A DNA stretch of 64,000 nt from an uncultured Paracoccaceae bacterium (GCA_947503935.1 CANNFR010000007.1:248001-312000); one strand, 5' to 3'; shown: positions 17,716 through 26,799, numbered from the stretch's first letter. Notes: generated from the sequence alone by a model not told the origin. Numbers and translations: made by a program.

Positions 17716-18081
17716 ATGGAGTGGAGTGCTATTTTGTCGGGAGGTTTTGCGGGCCTGGGCTCAGGTATAGTGGCCTCAATAGTCGCACCATGGGTAAACT
17801 GGGGCATTCGGAAACGCGAGTTTCGCATGTCAGCTCGGAGAGAACTCGTAGAGAAGATCAGATCCTTAGTTAATCCAGAAATAAGTAATTCTGCAATCCG
17901 TAACTCGCCAATATATCCCCAAATACTTCCCTATTTGAGCGAAAATACTCTGAAATACCTAAGGAGTGACAATCAAATTCGCGTCATAGAAAGGGGCAGT
18001 GGTGGTGAGGTAAAAGCTACTGCCGCCGATCTCGTATTAAGAGACGTTGCAGAGCTAGAAAGAAAATGGAAACTGCTCTGA
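17716..18081 (+). CDS. AT-rich orphan small membrane-anchored protein
   Basis: 121 residues starting 2 bp after the ettA stop. The N-terminal 30 residues include a Gly/Ala-rich hydrophobic stretch that could span the membrane, followed by a basic segment (IRKREFRMSARRE) and a mainly helical soluble part. Codons are visibly AT-richer (many AAT, ATA, AAA) than in ettA and other neighbours, suggesting recent acquisition. I recognise no family. Read-through from ettA would express it. It could also be a decayed fragment, but the frame is intact. Confidence 0.55.
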   Translation: MEWSAILSGGFAGLGSGIVASIVAPWVNWGIRKREFRMSARRELVEKIRSLVNPEISNSAIRNSPIYPQILPYLSENTLKYLRSDNQIRVIERGSGGEVKATAADLVLRDVAELERKWKLL

Positions 18082-18249
18082 CAGCAGAGCAATAGGTAAG
18101 ATGAACAACAGCAATCTTAGGATGGGTGCTCTCACCCCGATGAACCCCTACGCGGTCAGCGCAGGCGTCCGCCTGGCGAATACCGAATGGGGCGTGGTTG
18201 CGCGCAGGTCGGCGTGGCGATCGCCATCTATCGGTTGCGAAGCTTGGCC

Positions 18250-19644
18250 TCAGGCTGCCTTCGCCGCGCCCTCCGGCCCCGCGCGCTCGACCTTTAGCCA
18301 GACGCCTCCTTCGGGGCGGAGGGTCAGGATGAGGACGGGTTTGGGCTCCTTGCCCGGGACGCGGCTGAACCGGAAGCGTGAGATGAGGGTCGCCAGGATG
18401 ATCACCGCTTCCTGGATCGCGAATGAGGCGCCGATGCAGATGCGGGGGCCGTCGCCGAAGGGCAGGTAGGCGTAGCGGTCGATGGCCTTGGGGTCGGAGA
18501 AGCGATCGGGGTTGAAGGCGTGCGGGTGATCCCAGAGCAGATGGTTCCGGTGCAGCGCGTAGAAGGGCAGCATGACCGTGTCGCCCGCCCGCACCTCGCG
18601 CCCGCAGAGCGTATCCGCCTCACGCGCGATGCGCGAGACCATGGCCGCAGGCGGGTAGAGGCGCAGCGCCTCGTCGATTACTTGCCGGATGAAGGGCAGG
18701 TTCTCCACATCATCGGCCGTCGCCGTGCGGCCTTGCAGCACCCCCTGTGCCTCGGCACGGGCGCGGGCCTGAACGGTCGGATCGAAGGCCAGAAGGTAGA
18801 GCGACCAGGCCAATGTCAGCGCGGTTGTTTCATGGCCGGCCACGATGAAGGTCAGAAGGTTGTCGCGCAGTTCCTCGGTGCTCATCGTGCGCTTGGTCTT
18901 GGGGTCTTCGCCTTCAAGCAGCAGATCCAGAAGGTCGGGCACGTTATGCGGCCCACTGGCGCGCCGCGCTTCAATCGCGCCATCGGCCATGCGCTTCATC
19001 TCGCGCATCGCGCCGCTGGAGATCATGCGCAAGGGGCGGGGGATCCAGCCCGGCGCGCCGAAGATATCGAGGATCGAGACCTTGGCCGTCTGCGCGATGT
19101 ACTTGTCGATGGCCGCGTGCACGGCGGAGCGGTCGAATTTCTCACCGCCCGAGAAAGTGACGTCCGAGATCACTTCGAACGTCGCCGTCACCATCTCGTC
19201 AAAGAGGTTCGCGGCACGGCCGACCGCGCTTTCCAGCCGCTCGCTTGAGCGTTCAGCCGCCAGCGACATGATCGGCCCGAGGTTGCTGATGTTGCGATGC
19301 GAAAAGACCGGTGCGGCCGCGCGCCGCTGCCAACGCCAATGGGCACCCTCGGCGATGAAAAGGCTTTCGCCGATGGCGGGTTTGAGGATCAGCTTGGTGA
19401 CATCGGATTTCGGATAATTGTCAACCGCGTCCTTCAGAATATAGCGGTTCGCCTCGGGGTCCATCACCATGTGCCAGCGCACGGCCGTGCGGCCCGAAAC
19501 GATAGGCTGGCGGGTTGCGACCTCGGGGATCAGTTCAAGCAAGTTGCGCCGCGCCACCTCAAGCGATTTCAGAATGCCCCAAGGCTCGGTGACCAGCGGC
19601 ACCTGAACGGGCAGTTCCGGGGTAGGGACCTCATCGCGTGGCAT
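18250..19644 (-). CDS. Cytochrome P450
   Basis: 464 residues from ATG 19644 with AGGAGGT upstream. The P450 landmarks are in order: I-helix oxygen-activation motif AGHETT, K-helix ExxR within EALRLYPPAA, the PxRF motif (FNPDRF) and the haem-thiolate loop FGDGPRICIGASFA with its axial cysteine. No membrane anchor is seen, so it should be a soluble bacterial class I enzyme that needs ferredoxin and reductase partners, none of which is adjacent. Substrate unknown. Its promoter has a palindromic spacer. Confidence 0.94.
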   Translation of the reverse strand: MPRDEVPTPELPVQVPLVTEPWGILKSLEVARRNLLELIPEVATRQPIVSGRTAVRWHMVMDPEANRYILKDAVDNYPKSDVTKLILKPAIGESLFIAEGAHWRWQRRAAAPVFSHRNISNLGPIMSLAAERSSERLESAVGRAANLFDEMVTATFEVISDVTFSGGEKFDRSAVHAAIDKYIAQTAKVSILDIFGAPGWIPRPLRMISSGAMREMKRMADGAIEARRASGPHNVPDLLDLLLEGEDPKTKRTMSTEELRDNLLTFIVAGHETTALTLAWSLYLLAFDPTVQARARAEAQGVLQGRTATADDVENLPFIRQVIDEALRLYPPAAMVSRIAREADTLCGREVRAGDTVMLPFYALHRNHLLWDHPHAFNPDRFSDPKAIDRYAYLPFGDGPRICIGASFAIQEAVIILATLISRFRFSRVPGKEPKPVLILTLRPEGGVWLKVERAGPEGAAKAA

Positions 19645-19665
19645 GGCGCACCTCCTGACCCATTG

Positions 19666-19694
19666 TATATAGGCCGCACTCTGCGGCCGGGCAA
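19666..19694 (-). promoter_or_regulatory. P450 promoter with palindromic -35/-10 spacer
   Basis: On the minus strand TTGCCC (19694-19689) and TATATA (19671-19666) are separated by exactly 17 bp. That spacer is itself a perfect inverted repeat, GGCCGCA-CTC-TGCGGCC (19672-19688). A regulator bound there would block or twist the promoter. The predicted leader is only about 15 nt. Confidence 0.6.
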
Positions 19695-19772
19695 TTGAGC
19701 ACAATGCCACGCGCGATTGCGTGGACCCTTGGCCTGCGCTAAGGCTGCATTTGCTGATATCTGGAGGGTTCC

Positions 19773-20333
19773 ATGCCGTTTGTCCGTCTGTTTGCGCCTG
19801 TTGCGCTGTTCTTGCTGGCTGCCTGCGCGAGCAATGACGGGCTGGACCAGCCACCGCCTGATCTGGGTGATTTCCGTCTGGGCCATAACATCGTGGTGGG
19901 TGAGACGGCGAAGATGGTGCCCCCCTCCCGCTCGGCCACGGCCGAGGAATGGGAGGCCGCGCTTGAGCAGGAGATTGGCAAGCGCTTCGGTCGCTACGAG
20001 GGCGAGACGTTCTATAATCTGGGGATCAGCGTCGATGCCTATGCGCTGGCCGTACCCGGCGTGCCGGTTGTGGTGTCGCCGAAGTCGGTTCTGGTCATGT
20101 CGGTCACGATCTGGCGGGATTCGACACAGACCAAATTGAACGAGGAGGTCAAGCAATTGACCGTTCTGGAGAGTGCCTCGGGCGATACGGTCGTGGGTTC
20201 GGGCCTGACCAAGACCAAGGAAGAACAGATGCGCGATCTGTCCTATAACGCCGCGCGTGCGATTGAACGGTGGCTGGTGGAGAACCGCGCCTGGTTCGAC
20301 GAGGGCGCTGCGCCACAGGCAAACGCCAACTGA
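19773..20333 (+). CDS. Putative lipoprotein of unknown function
   Basis: 186 residues with a signal peptide and lipobox LLAAC (mature Cys at residue 20). GGAGGG precedes the ATG. The mature domain has no recognised signature; it contains a conserved-looking region around VTIWRDSTQTKLNEEVKQL and ends in an Ala/Asn tail. Outer-membrane or periplasmic placement is inferred from the lipobox; residue +2 is Ala, not Asp, so no inner-membrane retention signal is seen. Divergent from the P450 gene and upstream of tufB. Confidence 0.75.
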   Translation: MPFVRLFAPVALFLLAACASNDGLDQPPPDLGDFRLGHNIVVGETAKMVPPSRSATAEEWEAALEQEIGKRFGRYEGETFYNLGISVDAYALAVPGVPVVVSPKSVLVMSVTIWRDSTQTKLNEEVKQLTVLESASGDTVVGSGLTKTKEEQMRDLSYNAARAIERWLVENRAWFDEGAAPQANAN

Positions 20334-20336
20334 CGC

Positions 20337-20365
20337 TTGATTTTTCCTCGCTGGCCCAGTAGACG
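20337..20365 (+). promoter_or_regulatory. Candidate promoter of tufB
   Basis: TTGATT (20337-20342), 17-bp spacer, TAGACG (20360-20365). It starts just after the lipoprotein stop and would give a leader of about 50 nt for tufB, showing that tufB has its own promoter. Confidence 0.5.
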
Positions 20366-20423
20366 GCGCGCGAAGTTCAATCGGGCCAGAGAGGCCCCCC
20401 ATTGAGACGAGGCGTCGCAAGAC

Positions 20424-21599
20424 ATGGCAAAGGCAAAGTTTGAACGTACTAAACCGCATGTTAACGTTGGCACGATTGGTCACGTTGACCACGGCAAGAC
20501 GACGCTGACGGCGGCGATTACGAAGTATTTTGGCGAGTTCAAGGCGTATGACGCGATTGACGCGGCGCCTGAGGAGAAGGCGCGTGGGATCACGATCTCG
20601 ACGGCGCATGTGGAATACGAGACCGAGAACCGCCACTACGCCCATGTCGACTGCCCGGGCCACGCCGACTATGTGAAGAACATGATCACCGGGGCCGCCC
20701 AGATGGACGGCGCGATCCTGGTCGTGAACGCCGCCGACGGCCCGATGCCGCAGACGCGCGAGCATATCTTGCTGGGCCGCCAGGTCGGCATCCCGTTCAT
20801 GGTGGTCTACCTCAACAAGGTCGATCAGGTGGATGACGAAGAATTGCTCGAGCTGGTCGAGATGGAAGTGCGCGAGCTTCTGTCGTCCTACGATTATCCC
20901 GGTGACGACATTCCGATCGTCAAGGGCTCGGCCCTGGCGGCTCTGGAAGGTCGCGACGAGGAGATCGGCGAGAAGTCGATCCGCGCGCTGATGGAAGCGG
21001 TCGACAGCTACATCCCGACGCCCGAGCGCCCCGTGGACCAGCCGTTCCTGATGCCGGTCGAGGACGTGTTCTCGATCTCGGGCCGCGGCACGGTTGTGAC
21101 CGGCCGGGTTGAGCGCGGCGTGATCAATGTCGGCGACGAGATTGAGATCGTGGGCATCCGCGACACCAAGAAGACGACCTGCACGGGCGTCGAGATGTTC
21201 CGCAAACTGCTGGATCGCGGTGAAGCAGGCGACAATATCGGCGCGCTTCTGCGCGGGGTCGAGCGTGACGGGGTCGAGCGGGGCCAGGTGCTCTGCAAGC
21301 CCGGCTCGGTGACGCCGCATACCGAGTTTGAGGCCGAAGCCTACATCCTGACCAAGGAAGAGGGCGGCCGCCACACGCCGTTCTTCGCGAACTACCGTCC
21401 GCAGTTTTACTTCCGCACGACGGATGTGACGGGGACGGTTGTTCTGCCGGAAGGCACCGAGATGGTGATGCCGGGCGACAACCTGAAGTTCAACGTCGAA
21501 CTGATCGCGCCGATCGCGATGGAAGAGAAACTGCGCTTCGCCATCCGCGAAGGCGGCAGAACCGTCGGCGCAGGCGTCGTAAGCAAAATCTTGAAGTAA
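20424..21599 (+). CDS. tufB: Elongation factor Tu (copy near tRNA-Trp/secE)
   Basis: 391 residues. EF-Tu delivers aminoacyl-tRNA to the ribosomal A site with GTP hydrolysis. The GTPase motifs are GHVDHGKT (G1), RGITI (G2), DCPGH (G3) and NKVD (G4), followed by beta-barrel domains 2 and 3. The protein is identical to the copy at 41884. At DNA level I see only one change over the gene, TTG versus CTG in the third-last codon (base 21591 versus 43051). It stands alone with its own promoter and a terminator right after it. Confidence 0.98.
   Translation: MAKAKFERTKPHVNVGTIGHVDHGKTTLTAAITKYFGEFKAYDAIDAAPEEKARGITISTAHVEYETENRHYAHVDCPGHADYVKNMITGAAQMDGAILVVNAADGPMPQTREHILLGRQVGIPFMVVYLNKVDQVDDEELLELVEMEVRELLSSYDYPGDDIPIVKGSALAALEGRDEEIGEKSIRALMEAVDSYIPTPERPVDQPFLMPVEDVFSISGRGTVVTGRVERGVINVGDEIEIVGIRDTKKTTCTGVEMFRKLLDRGEAGDNIGALLRGVERDGVERGQVLCKPGSVTPHTEFEAEAYILTKEEGGRHTPFFANYRPQFYFRTTDVTGTVVLPEGTEMVMPGDNLKFNVELIAPIAMEEKLRFAIREGGRTVGAGVVSKILK
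20424..21599 (+). repeat. tuf duplication, copy 1
   Basis: A 1,176-bp direct repeat of 41884-43059. Similarity stops at the start and stop codons, so only the coding sequence is shared. Gene conversion is the usual explanation for such identity in tuf pairs. Confidence 0.95.
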
Positions 21600-21628
21600 G
21601 TCTCGCCCGCAAATGGCGTGGTAGACGG

Positions 21629-21657
21629 AACGGCCGCCCCTCACAGGGCGGCCGTTT
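21629..21657. terminator. Terminator between tufB and the DUF892 gene
   Basis: AACGGCCGCCC, loop CTCACA, GGGCGGCCGTTT: an 11-bp GC-rich stem followed by a short T-run. It lies 30 bp after tufB and 5 bp before the convergent stop of the ferritin-like gene. Confidence 0.88.
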
Positions 21658-21661
21658 GCCG

Positions 21662-22159
21662 TCAGGCGGCAGCTTTGTTAACCCCGCCTTTCATGGCGAT
21701 CTCAGTCATGCGCCGGTCACCTTCATACGTGTTGTCTAGGCATTCCTGCAGCCTGGCCGCGTCACCGTCCAGCTCAAGCCGATTGGCGAAGGCCACAAGG
21801 CAGCCATAGCCCGCGATCGCGTAATGCACCATGCGCTGATATTGCGTGATGATCATCGCATTTTGCGCGTCTTCATCGCCGAATTCTTCTTCAAGCCCGT
21901 GGGCGCGCGCCTCTTTCACCAGGCCCTCCATGCCCTTGCAATGCTCACCATTGGGGTCGATGTCATGCTCGGAACAAATGCTTGCCACGACATCCATGCC
22001 GCGGCTGATGCCGTTCGCACCGGCAATCAGGGCTTCGCTGAGCTCCTTGTTTTTGGCGGCACGGCCGAGGGCGGTCGTGACCTCCAGCGACTGCTTGTTG
22101 GCCGAATAGATATCCTGCAACTGGTCGAGATAGACGTCTTTGAGATTTTGAATAGCCAT
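21662..22159 (-). CDS. DUF892 (YciE/YciF-like) ferritin-like protein
   Basis: 165 residues of mainly helical sequence matching the DUF892 ferritin-like family (YciE/YciF of E. coli). The start fits the typical N-terminus LKDVYLDQLQDIYSANKQ, and Glu/His pairs on successive helices could bind a di-iron centre, as in this fold. Family members respond to osmotic, desiccation or oxidative stress; exact function is unknown. GGAGGCAAAG precedes the ATG on the minus strand. It is a single-gene unit convergent with tufB. Confidence 0.88.
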   Translation of the reverse strand: MAIQNLKDVYLDQLQDIYSANKQSLEVTTALGRAAKNKELSEALIAGANGISRGMDVVASICSEHDIDPNGEHCKGMEGLVKEARAHGLEEEFGDEDAQNAMIITQYQRMVHYAIAGYGCLVAFANRLELDGDAARLQECLDNTYEGDRRMTEIAMKGGVNKAAA

Positions 22160-22245
22160 CTTTGCCTCCGTTCATGTCAGTAACGTGTTCACGGGAAGAA
22201 CGCGCCGATCCGCACCGATGTTCCGAGGATTTCTGGCGATAGCGC

Positions 22246-22274
22246 TTGACCGGATGCGGAACCTGCCGTAATCC
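22246..22274 (+). promoter_or_regulatory. Promoter of tRNA-Trp
   Basis: TTGACC (22246-22251), 17-bp spacer, TAATCC (22269-22274). The -10 ends 13 bp before the tRNA, the right distance for a short 5' leader. Confidence 0.65.
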
Positions 22275-22287
22275 CGCCCTCGGCCTT

Positions 22288-22363
22288 AGGGGTATAGCTC
22301 AGTTGGTAGAGCATCGGTCTCCAAAACCGAGGGTCGTGGGTTCGAGTCCCCCTGCCCCTGCCA
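22288..22363 (+). tRNA. trnW: tRNA-Trp (anticodon CCA)
   Basis: 76 nt with a full cloverleaf: acceptor AGGGGTA pairing with TGCCCCT, D-arm AGCTCAGTTGGTAGAGC, anticodon stem TCGGT/ACCGA around loop CTCCAAA (anticodon CCA), T-arm GTGGGTTCGAGTCCCCC, discriminator G and encoded CCA. It precedes the secE-nusG operon as in many alphaproteobacteria. Confidence 0.97.
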
Positions 22364-22611
22364 AGCCGCCTTCGGAAAAACATGCGATCTGGTCGTGTGA
22401 AACAGATCACGGCGTCGGCTTGATTTGGGTGATTTAAATGCCCCGTTTGGGCCAAGATCGTCCCCCCAACTTTTCACAGACCTGCCGATCTATTCCTTCG
22501 CTCCGCCTTCTGAAAGCCACACTTTTCTGCGTTTTCATGGGCTTCGCGGTGAAACTGCGTGCAAATTTGGCTGAAACCAGTATCGTCGGGACAAGGCGTT
22601 AGGGGTGCGGG

Positions 22612-24240
22612 ATGCTCAGACTACTCCGATTGCTTGTAAGCTTGGCTGCCATTGGCGCGGCGGTTTTCTGCTTTTATCAGGCCTATGTCCTGTTCGATGA
22701 TGTCTACGCGAGCGAGCAGGAAAAGCTGTCTGCCGTTGGCGCTGGCGTGCCGGATCCCGTTCCACTGGACACATTCCGCCGGGACAACGATGTTCATACC
22801 GGTGGTGAAGTTCATGTTATCGGACAGATAAATAACCGCTACACCGCCGATCTTGACACTGATCCCCCCCGCAAGATGTTTGTCTTGTTCGGTCAGCGCG
22901 ACGCCGTGAATGCCGATCGCGCCCGCGCCGTGGTGCTGGTGCCCGAGGCCAAGGCCATCAACTTCGCAAGCGAAATGATGGCAAGCGGCATCACGAATGG
23001 CGAAATGGGTATGGTATTTCGTCTGAATGGGCGTTTGGTTGATGACGGGTCCTTGCGCGAACTTGCCTCCGGCACGCTGGTAGAGGCGGGCCTGCGCCTA
23101 TCGCCCAATTTCATGGTGATCGAACCCTGGCCGGTGGATCGTGCCACGGCTATGCGGCCAGAGGGCCCGATGGCCTTTGCGCAAGCCGCCGGGTTTGCGG
23201 GGGGCGGGCTGCTGGCGCTGTTGGTCGGGCTGATCTTGCTTGTCGCCAAAAGAAAAACCGCCCCGCCCGCCAAGGCCAAAGAGGCGCCGACGACAGATCG
23301 GAAAGCCGCCCCAAAACCTGCAAGACCGAAGCGTCAGGTTTTGACGATGGGTCTTATTCTGCTTGGCTTTGGCGCCATGGGCGGGACGATGTATCTGCGC
23401 CCGGAACTGGGGGCGCTGGTTCTGGTCTATTTCGGCGGCGCGCTTATTCTGTTCGGTCTTCTCAGCATTTTTCTGAGCCCCTGGCGCCGTAAAGCGGCAC
23501 AGGCAACCGAGATAGCGCCGCAGGAATACGATCGCGCGGCCGTCACGTCCTCCCGCCGCGTGGCCGAAACCACGTCCGAGGCCGACGGCGCCGCGGAGAA
23601 CGAGCCTGCGCCGGAGCCGGTTGCCCCGCAGCGCCCCTCAACTGACGCCTCTGAGGAAAAGGCCGCCGAGCCTGAGGTTGAACCTGCGCCTGCACCTGTT
23701 CCGCAGCCGACGCCAGAGCCTCTGGCGCCAACCCGGCGATCGACTGGGGTGGATCATCTTATTCCCCCATCGCAGCGCCCGGCCGAGAACCCCGATGATG
23801 CGCCCTCCAAGCTTGAGGTAGAGCAACCCGCGCCCACACCTCCACAAATGCCGACGCCTGAAGTGACGGAACCGCAGGCCCCCGAGCCGCCGACAGAGCA
23901 AGCACCCCCACCGGCGCCTCAGGCCGAAGATGCAGCGCCCGCGCGCCCGGTCCGGCAGGCCGCGACGCCGCGTCCGCCCAGTGATCCAGAAGCGCGCGAT
24001 GCGGTTCTGTCGAAGCTGAGTGCTCTGACCCAAGGCGGCAAACCGGACCCGACTGTGCCCCCGCGTGAGGCAAGCCGGCCAAGGCCACCGGCGCCAGGCA
24101 AGTCGTCGATGGGTGGTTTGCTGTCTCAGCGCCGCCAGCAGCTTAGAACGGATGCAGCTCAGGACGCGCCGGAAGATCCCGCGCCCGAGCCCGAGGAAGA
24201 TAACTCGGTGAAACCGAACACTCCGCTGCGTCGCCCGTAG
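22612..24240 (+). CDS. Membrane protein with proline-rich cytoplasmic tail, unknown function
   Basis: 542 residues. There is one N-terminal membrane segment, an extracytoplasmic region of about 160 residues, a second segment near residue 200, and two more around 245-295. The last 240 residues are a low-complexity Pro/Ala/Glu-rich stretch ending in basic patches. The pattern of an N-terminal helix, a folded periplasmic region and further helices distantly recalls TMEM43-type proteins, but I cannot support that. It lies between tRNA-Trp and secE and appears monocistronic, since secE has its own promoter-like site. Confidence 0.75.
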   Translation: MLRLLRLLVSLAAIGAAVFCFYQAYVLFDDVYASEQEKLSAVGAGVPDPVPLDTFRRDNDVHTGGEVHVIGQINNRYTADLDTDPPRKMFVLFGQRDAVNADRARAVVLVPEAKAINFASEMMASGITNGEMGMVFRLNGRLVDDGSLRELASGTLVEAGLRLSPNFMVIEPWPVDRATAMRPEGPMAFAQAAGFAGGGLLALLVGLILLVAKRKTAPPAKAKEAPTTDRKAAPKPARPKRQVLTMGLILLGFGAMGGTMYLRPELGALVLVYFGGALILFGLLSIFLSPWRRKAAQATEIAPQEYDRAAVTSSRRVAETTSEADGAAENEPAPEPVAPQRPSTDASEEKAAEPEVEPAPAPVPQPTPEPLAPTRRSTGVDHLIPPSQRPAENPDDAPSKLEVEQPAPTPPQMPTPEVTEPQAPEPPTEQAPPPAPQAEDAAPARPVRQAATPRPPSDPEARDAVLSKLSALTQGGKPDPTVPPREASRPRPPAPGKSSMGGLLSQRRQQLRTDAAQDAPEDPAPEPEEDNSVKPNTPLRRP

Positions 24241-24259
24241 GGCTGATGCCTATGCGGGC

Positions 24260-24288
24260 TTGAAACTGTAAGCCAAAGAACGTATCTG
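24260..24288 (+). promoter_or_regulatory. Promoter of secE-nusG
   Basis: TTGAAA (24260-24265), 17-bp spacer, TATCTG (24283-24288), 29 bp before the secE start and just after the upstream stop codon. Confidence 0.6.
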
Positions 24289-24317
24289 CCCCGCTATCAA
24301 CCGCGAAGGACGCGAGA

Positions 24318-24515
24318 ATGGCTGCTGTTAATCCCTTCAAGTTTCTGCAACAGACCCGGGCCGAGATCGCCAAGGTCACGTGGCCGACGCGGCGGGAAGT
24401 GCTGATGACCACCATCATGGTGTTCATCATGGCCACGTTGACGGCCATTTTCTTCTTTCTTGTCGATCTGACCATTCGGTCCGGCCTGCAAGCGGTGCTG
24501 GGTTACTTCGGCTAA
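24318..24515 (+). CDS. secE: Preprotein translocase subunit SecE
   Basis: 65 residues, the single-helix form of SecE. It shows the conserved amphipathic helix (FLQQTRAEIAKVTWPTRREV) and one C-terminal transmembrane span. SecE clamps the two halves of SecY in the SecYEG channel; secY is at 53807. Next to nusG, as in most bacteria, although the gap to nusG here is unusually long (189 bp). Confidence 0.96.
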   Translation: MAAVNPFKFLQQTRAEIAKVTWPTRREVLMTTIMVFIMATLTAIFFFLVDLTIRSGLQAVLGYFG

Positions 24516-24704
24516 CCTTTGGTTTTCTGCCACCAAACCCTTGATCTGGCGGGATGGTGGCGCTAAGGCGGGCAGCGATTTCCAGGACCGGCGTGCAATG
24601 ATTCGGGTTGCGCGCCGTTGTTTGTTCCGGAAAGGGCAGGCGAGCAGCCTGTGAATTATGGAATTTCCGGCCAATGTGCCGGGCGGCGTAAGGGCAGGCA
24701 CGAC

Positions 24705-25238
24705 ATGGCAATGCGATGGTATTCGGTCAGCGTTCTCTCGAATTTCGAGAAACGGGTGGCCGAACAGATCAAGCACGCCGTGGCCGATGCGGGCCTGGAA
24801 GATGAGATTGAAGAGGTTCTGGTGCCCACCGAAGAGGTGCTGGAAATCCGCCGCGGCAAAAAAGTGACGGCCGAGCGTCGGTTCATGCCGGGCTATGTGC
24901 TGGTGCGGATGGAGATGAACGACAAGACCTATCATCTGGTCAGCTCGATCAATCGGGTGACCGGGTTTTTGGGGCCGCAGGGCAAGCCGATGCCGATGCG
25001 CGACGCCGAGGTCAACGCGATCCTCAACCGCGTGGAAGAGGGCGAGGCCGCGCCGCGCAGCCTGATCAGCTATTCGGTGGGCGAGAAGGTCAGCGTCACC
25101 GACGGCCCGTTCGAGGGCTTCGATGGTATGGTCGAGGATGTCGACGACGAGGCCCAGCGCCTGAAGGTGACGGTATCGATCTTTGGCCGGGCAACCCCGG
25201 TCGAACTGGAATTCACGCAGGTCTCGAAAGGGGCCTGA
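24705..25238 (+). CDS. nusG: Transcription termination/antitermination protein NusG
   Basis: 177 residues. N-terminal NGN domain begins [20 protein letters not shown] and contains the PGYVLVRM strand that contacts RNA polymerase; the C-terminal KOW domain ([17 protein letters not shown]) binds Rho or ribosomal protein S10. The ATG at 24705 starts the conserved N-terminus; the in-frame ATG at 24618 would add 29 unrelated residues. It lies upstream of rplK on the same strand. Confidence 0.97.
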   Translation: MAMRWYSVSVLSNFEKRVAEQIKHAVADAGLEDEIEEVLVPTEEVLEIRRGKKVTAERRFMPGYVLVRMEMNDKTYHLVSSINRVTGFLGPQGKPMPMRDAEVNAILNRVEEGEAAPRSLISYSVGEKVSVTDGPFEGFDGMVEDVDDEAQRLKVTVSIFGRATPVELEFTQVSKGA

Positions 25239-25360
25239 CGTTCTTGTGGGAGGCGAGCGCCGGGTAAGGCCCCGGTGACGGACCGCACCACTAAACCCGC
25301 TCCGGAGCTGATCCGGGGCCTCGCCCAAGCGGCGAGCAACGGTGATGAAGGAGAGGCCGG

Positions 25361-25813
25361 ATGGCCAAGAAAGTGGTTGGGCAGCTCAAGCTGCAAATTC
25401 CGGCGGGTGGGGCCAACCCCTCGCCGCCCGTGGGCCCGGCTCTGGGTCAGCGCGGGATCAACATCATGGAATTCTGCAAGGCGTTCAACGCCAAGACGCA
25501 GGAGATGGAAAACGGCGCGCCGGTTCCGACCGTGATTACCTATTATGCCGACAAGTCGTTCACATTCGACACGAAGACCCCGCCGGCCTCGTTCTACCTC
25601 AAGAAAGCCGCCGGTCTGAAGCCGGTCGGCAAGCGCAACCGCCCGCAAGGCTCGCCCACGCCGGGCCGCGCCACTGTCGGCACCGTGACCGTCAAGCAGG
25701 TGCGTGAGATCGCCGAGGCCAAGATGAAGGACCTCAGCGCGAACGATGTCGAAGCCGCCATGCAGATCATCCTGGGCTCGGCCCGGTCGATCGGCATCGA
25801 AGTGAAGGGATAA
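25361..25813 (+). CDS. rplK: 50S ribosomal protein L11
   Basis: 150 residues in the usual order: N-terminal domain with the proline-rich helix [17 protein letters not shown] that meets release factors and (p)ppGpp synthetase on the GTPase-associated centre, and the C-terminal rRNA-binding domain with [12 protein letters not shown]. An AAGGAG-type site precedes the start. Followed by rplA after 4 bp. Confidence 0.98.
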   Translation: MAKKVVGQLKLQIPAGGANPSPPVGPALGQRGINIMEFCKAFNAKTQEMENGAPVPTVITYYADKSFTFDTKTPPASFYLKKAAGLKPVGKRNRPQGSPTPGRATVGTVTVKQVREIAEAKMKDLSANDVEAAMQIILGSARSIGIEVKG

Positions 25814-25817
25814 GGCA

Positions 25818-26519
25818 ATGGCCAAGCACGGAAAGCGTACGAAAGCCGCGCGCGCTGCCTTCGCGGACAAGCATGAGGTTTCGGTTGAAGAGGCAGTGGC
25901 GCTGGTCAAATCCAACGCCAAGGCGAAATTCGACGAGACGGTCGAGATCGCGATGAACCTGGGCGTCGATCCTCGCCACGCCGACCAGATGGTGCGCGGT
26001 GTGGTAACCCTGCCGAACGGCACCGGCAAAACGGTGCGCGTGGCGGTGTTCGCGCGCGGCCCGAAAGCCGATGAGGCGAAGGAAGCAGGTGCCGATATCG
26101 TGGGCGCCGAGGATCTGGTGGAAACCGTTCAGGGCGGCAAGATCGAATTCGACCGTTGCATCGCCACGCCCGACATGATGCCGCTGGTCGGCCGCCTGGG
26201 CAAGGTGTTGGGCCCGCGCAACCTGATGCCGAACCCCAAAGTCGGTACGGTGACGATGGATGTGGCCGAGGCGGTGAAGGCGGCCAAGGGTGGCGAAGTG
26301 CAGTTCAAGGCCGAAAAGGCCGGGGTTGTGCATTGCGGCATCGGCAAAGCCTCGTTCGATGAGGGCAAACTGGTTGAGAACCTGCGTGCTTTCGTGGATG
26401 CAGTGTCGAAAGCCAAGCCTTCGGGCGCCAAGGGTACTTACATGCAGAAAGTCTCATTGTCGTCGACGATGGGCCCGGGCGTGTCGATCGACCTCAGCTC
26501 GGCGACGGGCAACGCATAA
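25818..26519 (+). CDS. rplA: 50S ribosomal protein L1
   Basis: 233 residues, full length. L1 forms the mobile stalk at the ribosomal E site and in many bacteria represses its own L11-L1 operon by binding the mRNA leader. The typical signature IGTKVGTVT-like segment appears as [14 protein letters not shown]. Directly downstream of rplK with which it forms one unit. Confidence 0.98.
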   Translation: MAKHGKRTKAARAAFADKHEVSVEEAVALVKSNAKAKFDETVEIAMNLGVDPRHADQMVRGVVTLPNGTGKTVRVAVFARGPKADEAKEAGADIVGAEDLVETVQGGKIEFDRCIATPDMMPLVGRLGKVLGPRNLMPNPKVGTVTMDVAEAVKAAKGGEVQFKAEKAGVVHCGIGKASFDEGKLVENLRAFVDAVSKAKPSGAKGTYMQKVSLSSTMGPGVSIDLSSATGNA

Positions 26520-26799
26520 GGGTGCGTTGGCGCACCTGATCAGATTTGCCGGGCCCCCGCGCCCGGCAGATGGCGGGGCGGCCCGCACGGTAACCGCCCT
26601 GTCCTGTCCGAGACGGAGGGTTGGGTCGCAAGACCCGGTAAATCCTTCCTGAGACGGGGAACGAGACTTGTCGACCGAGGTTCACCTCGGGCGATCTGGC
26701 CCTCGGGACCCCCGTGAAGACGGACCCGAACGCCTTGGACGCAAGTCCGGGGCAAACATGAGCCGGAGGGGGAGACCCCTCCATACTTGGAGTGAAACT
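26520..26799 (+). promoter_or_regulatory. Leader of rplJ-rplL (probable L10 autoregulation site)
   Basis: 280 bp between rplA and rplJ hold no gene. Three hairpins are clear: GGTGCG/CGCACC (26521-26536), TGCCGGGC/GCCCGGCA (26547-26568) and CCGAGG/CCTCGG (26685-26700). In bacteria, the L10(L12)4 complex binds a structured leader here to repress translation. The exact kink-turn site was not resolved, so identity as an L10 leader rests on position and structure. Confidence 0.55.

Noticed and set aside
19569-21644. 691-residue minus-strand frame across tufB and flanks
   Set aside because: Antisense shadow; an almost identical sequence appears opposite tufA, simply because tuf is duplicated.
22189-22477. 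Short open frames overlapping tRNA-Trp
   Set aside because: They cross the tRNA on either strand and are explained by it.
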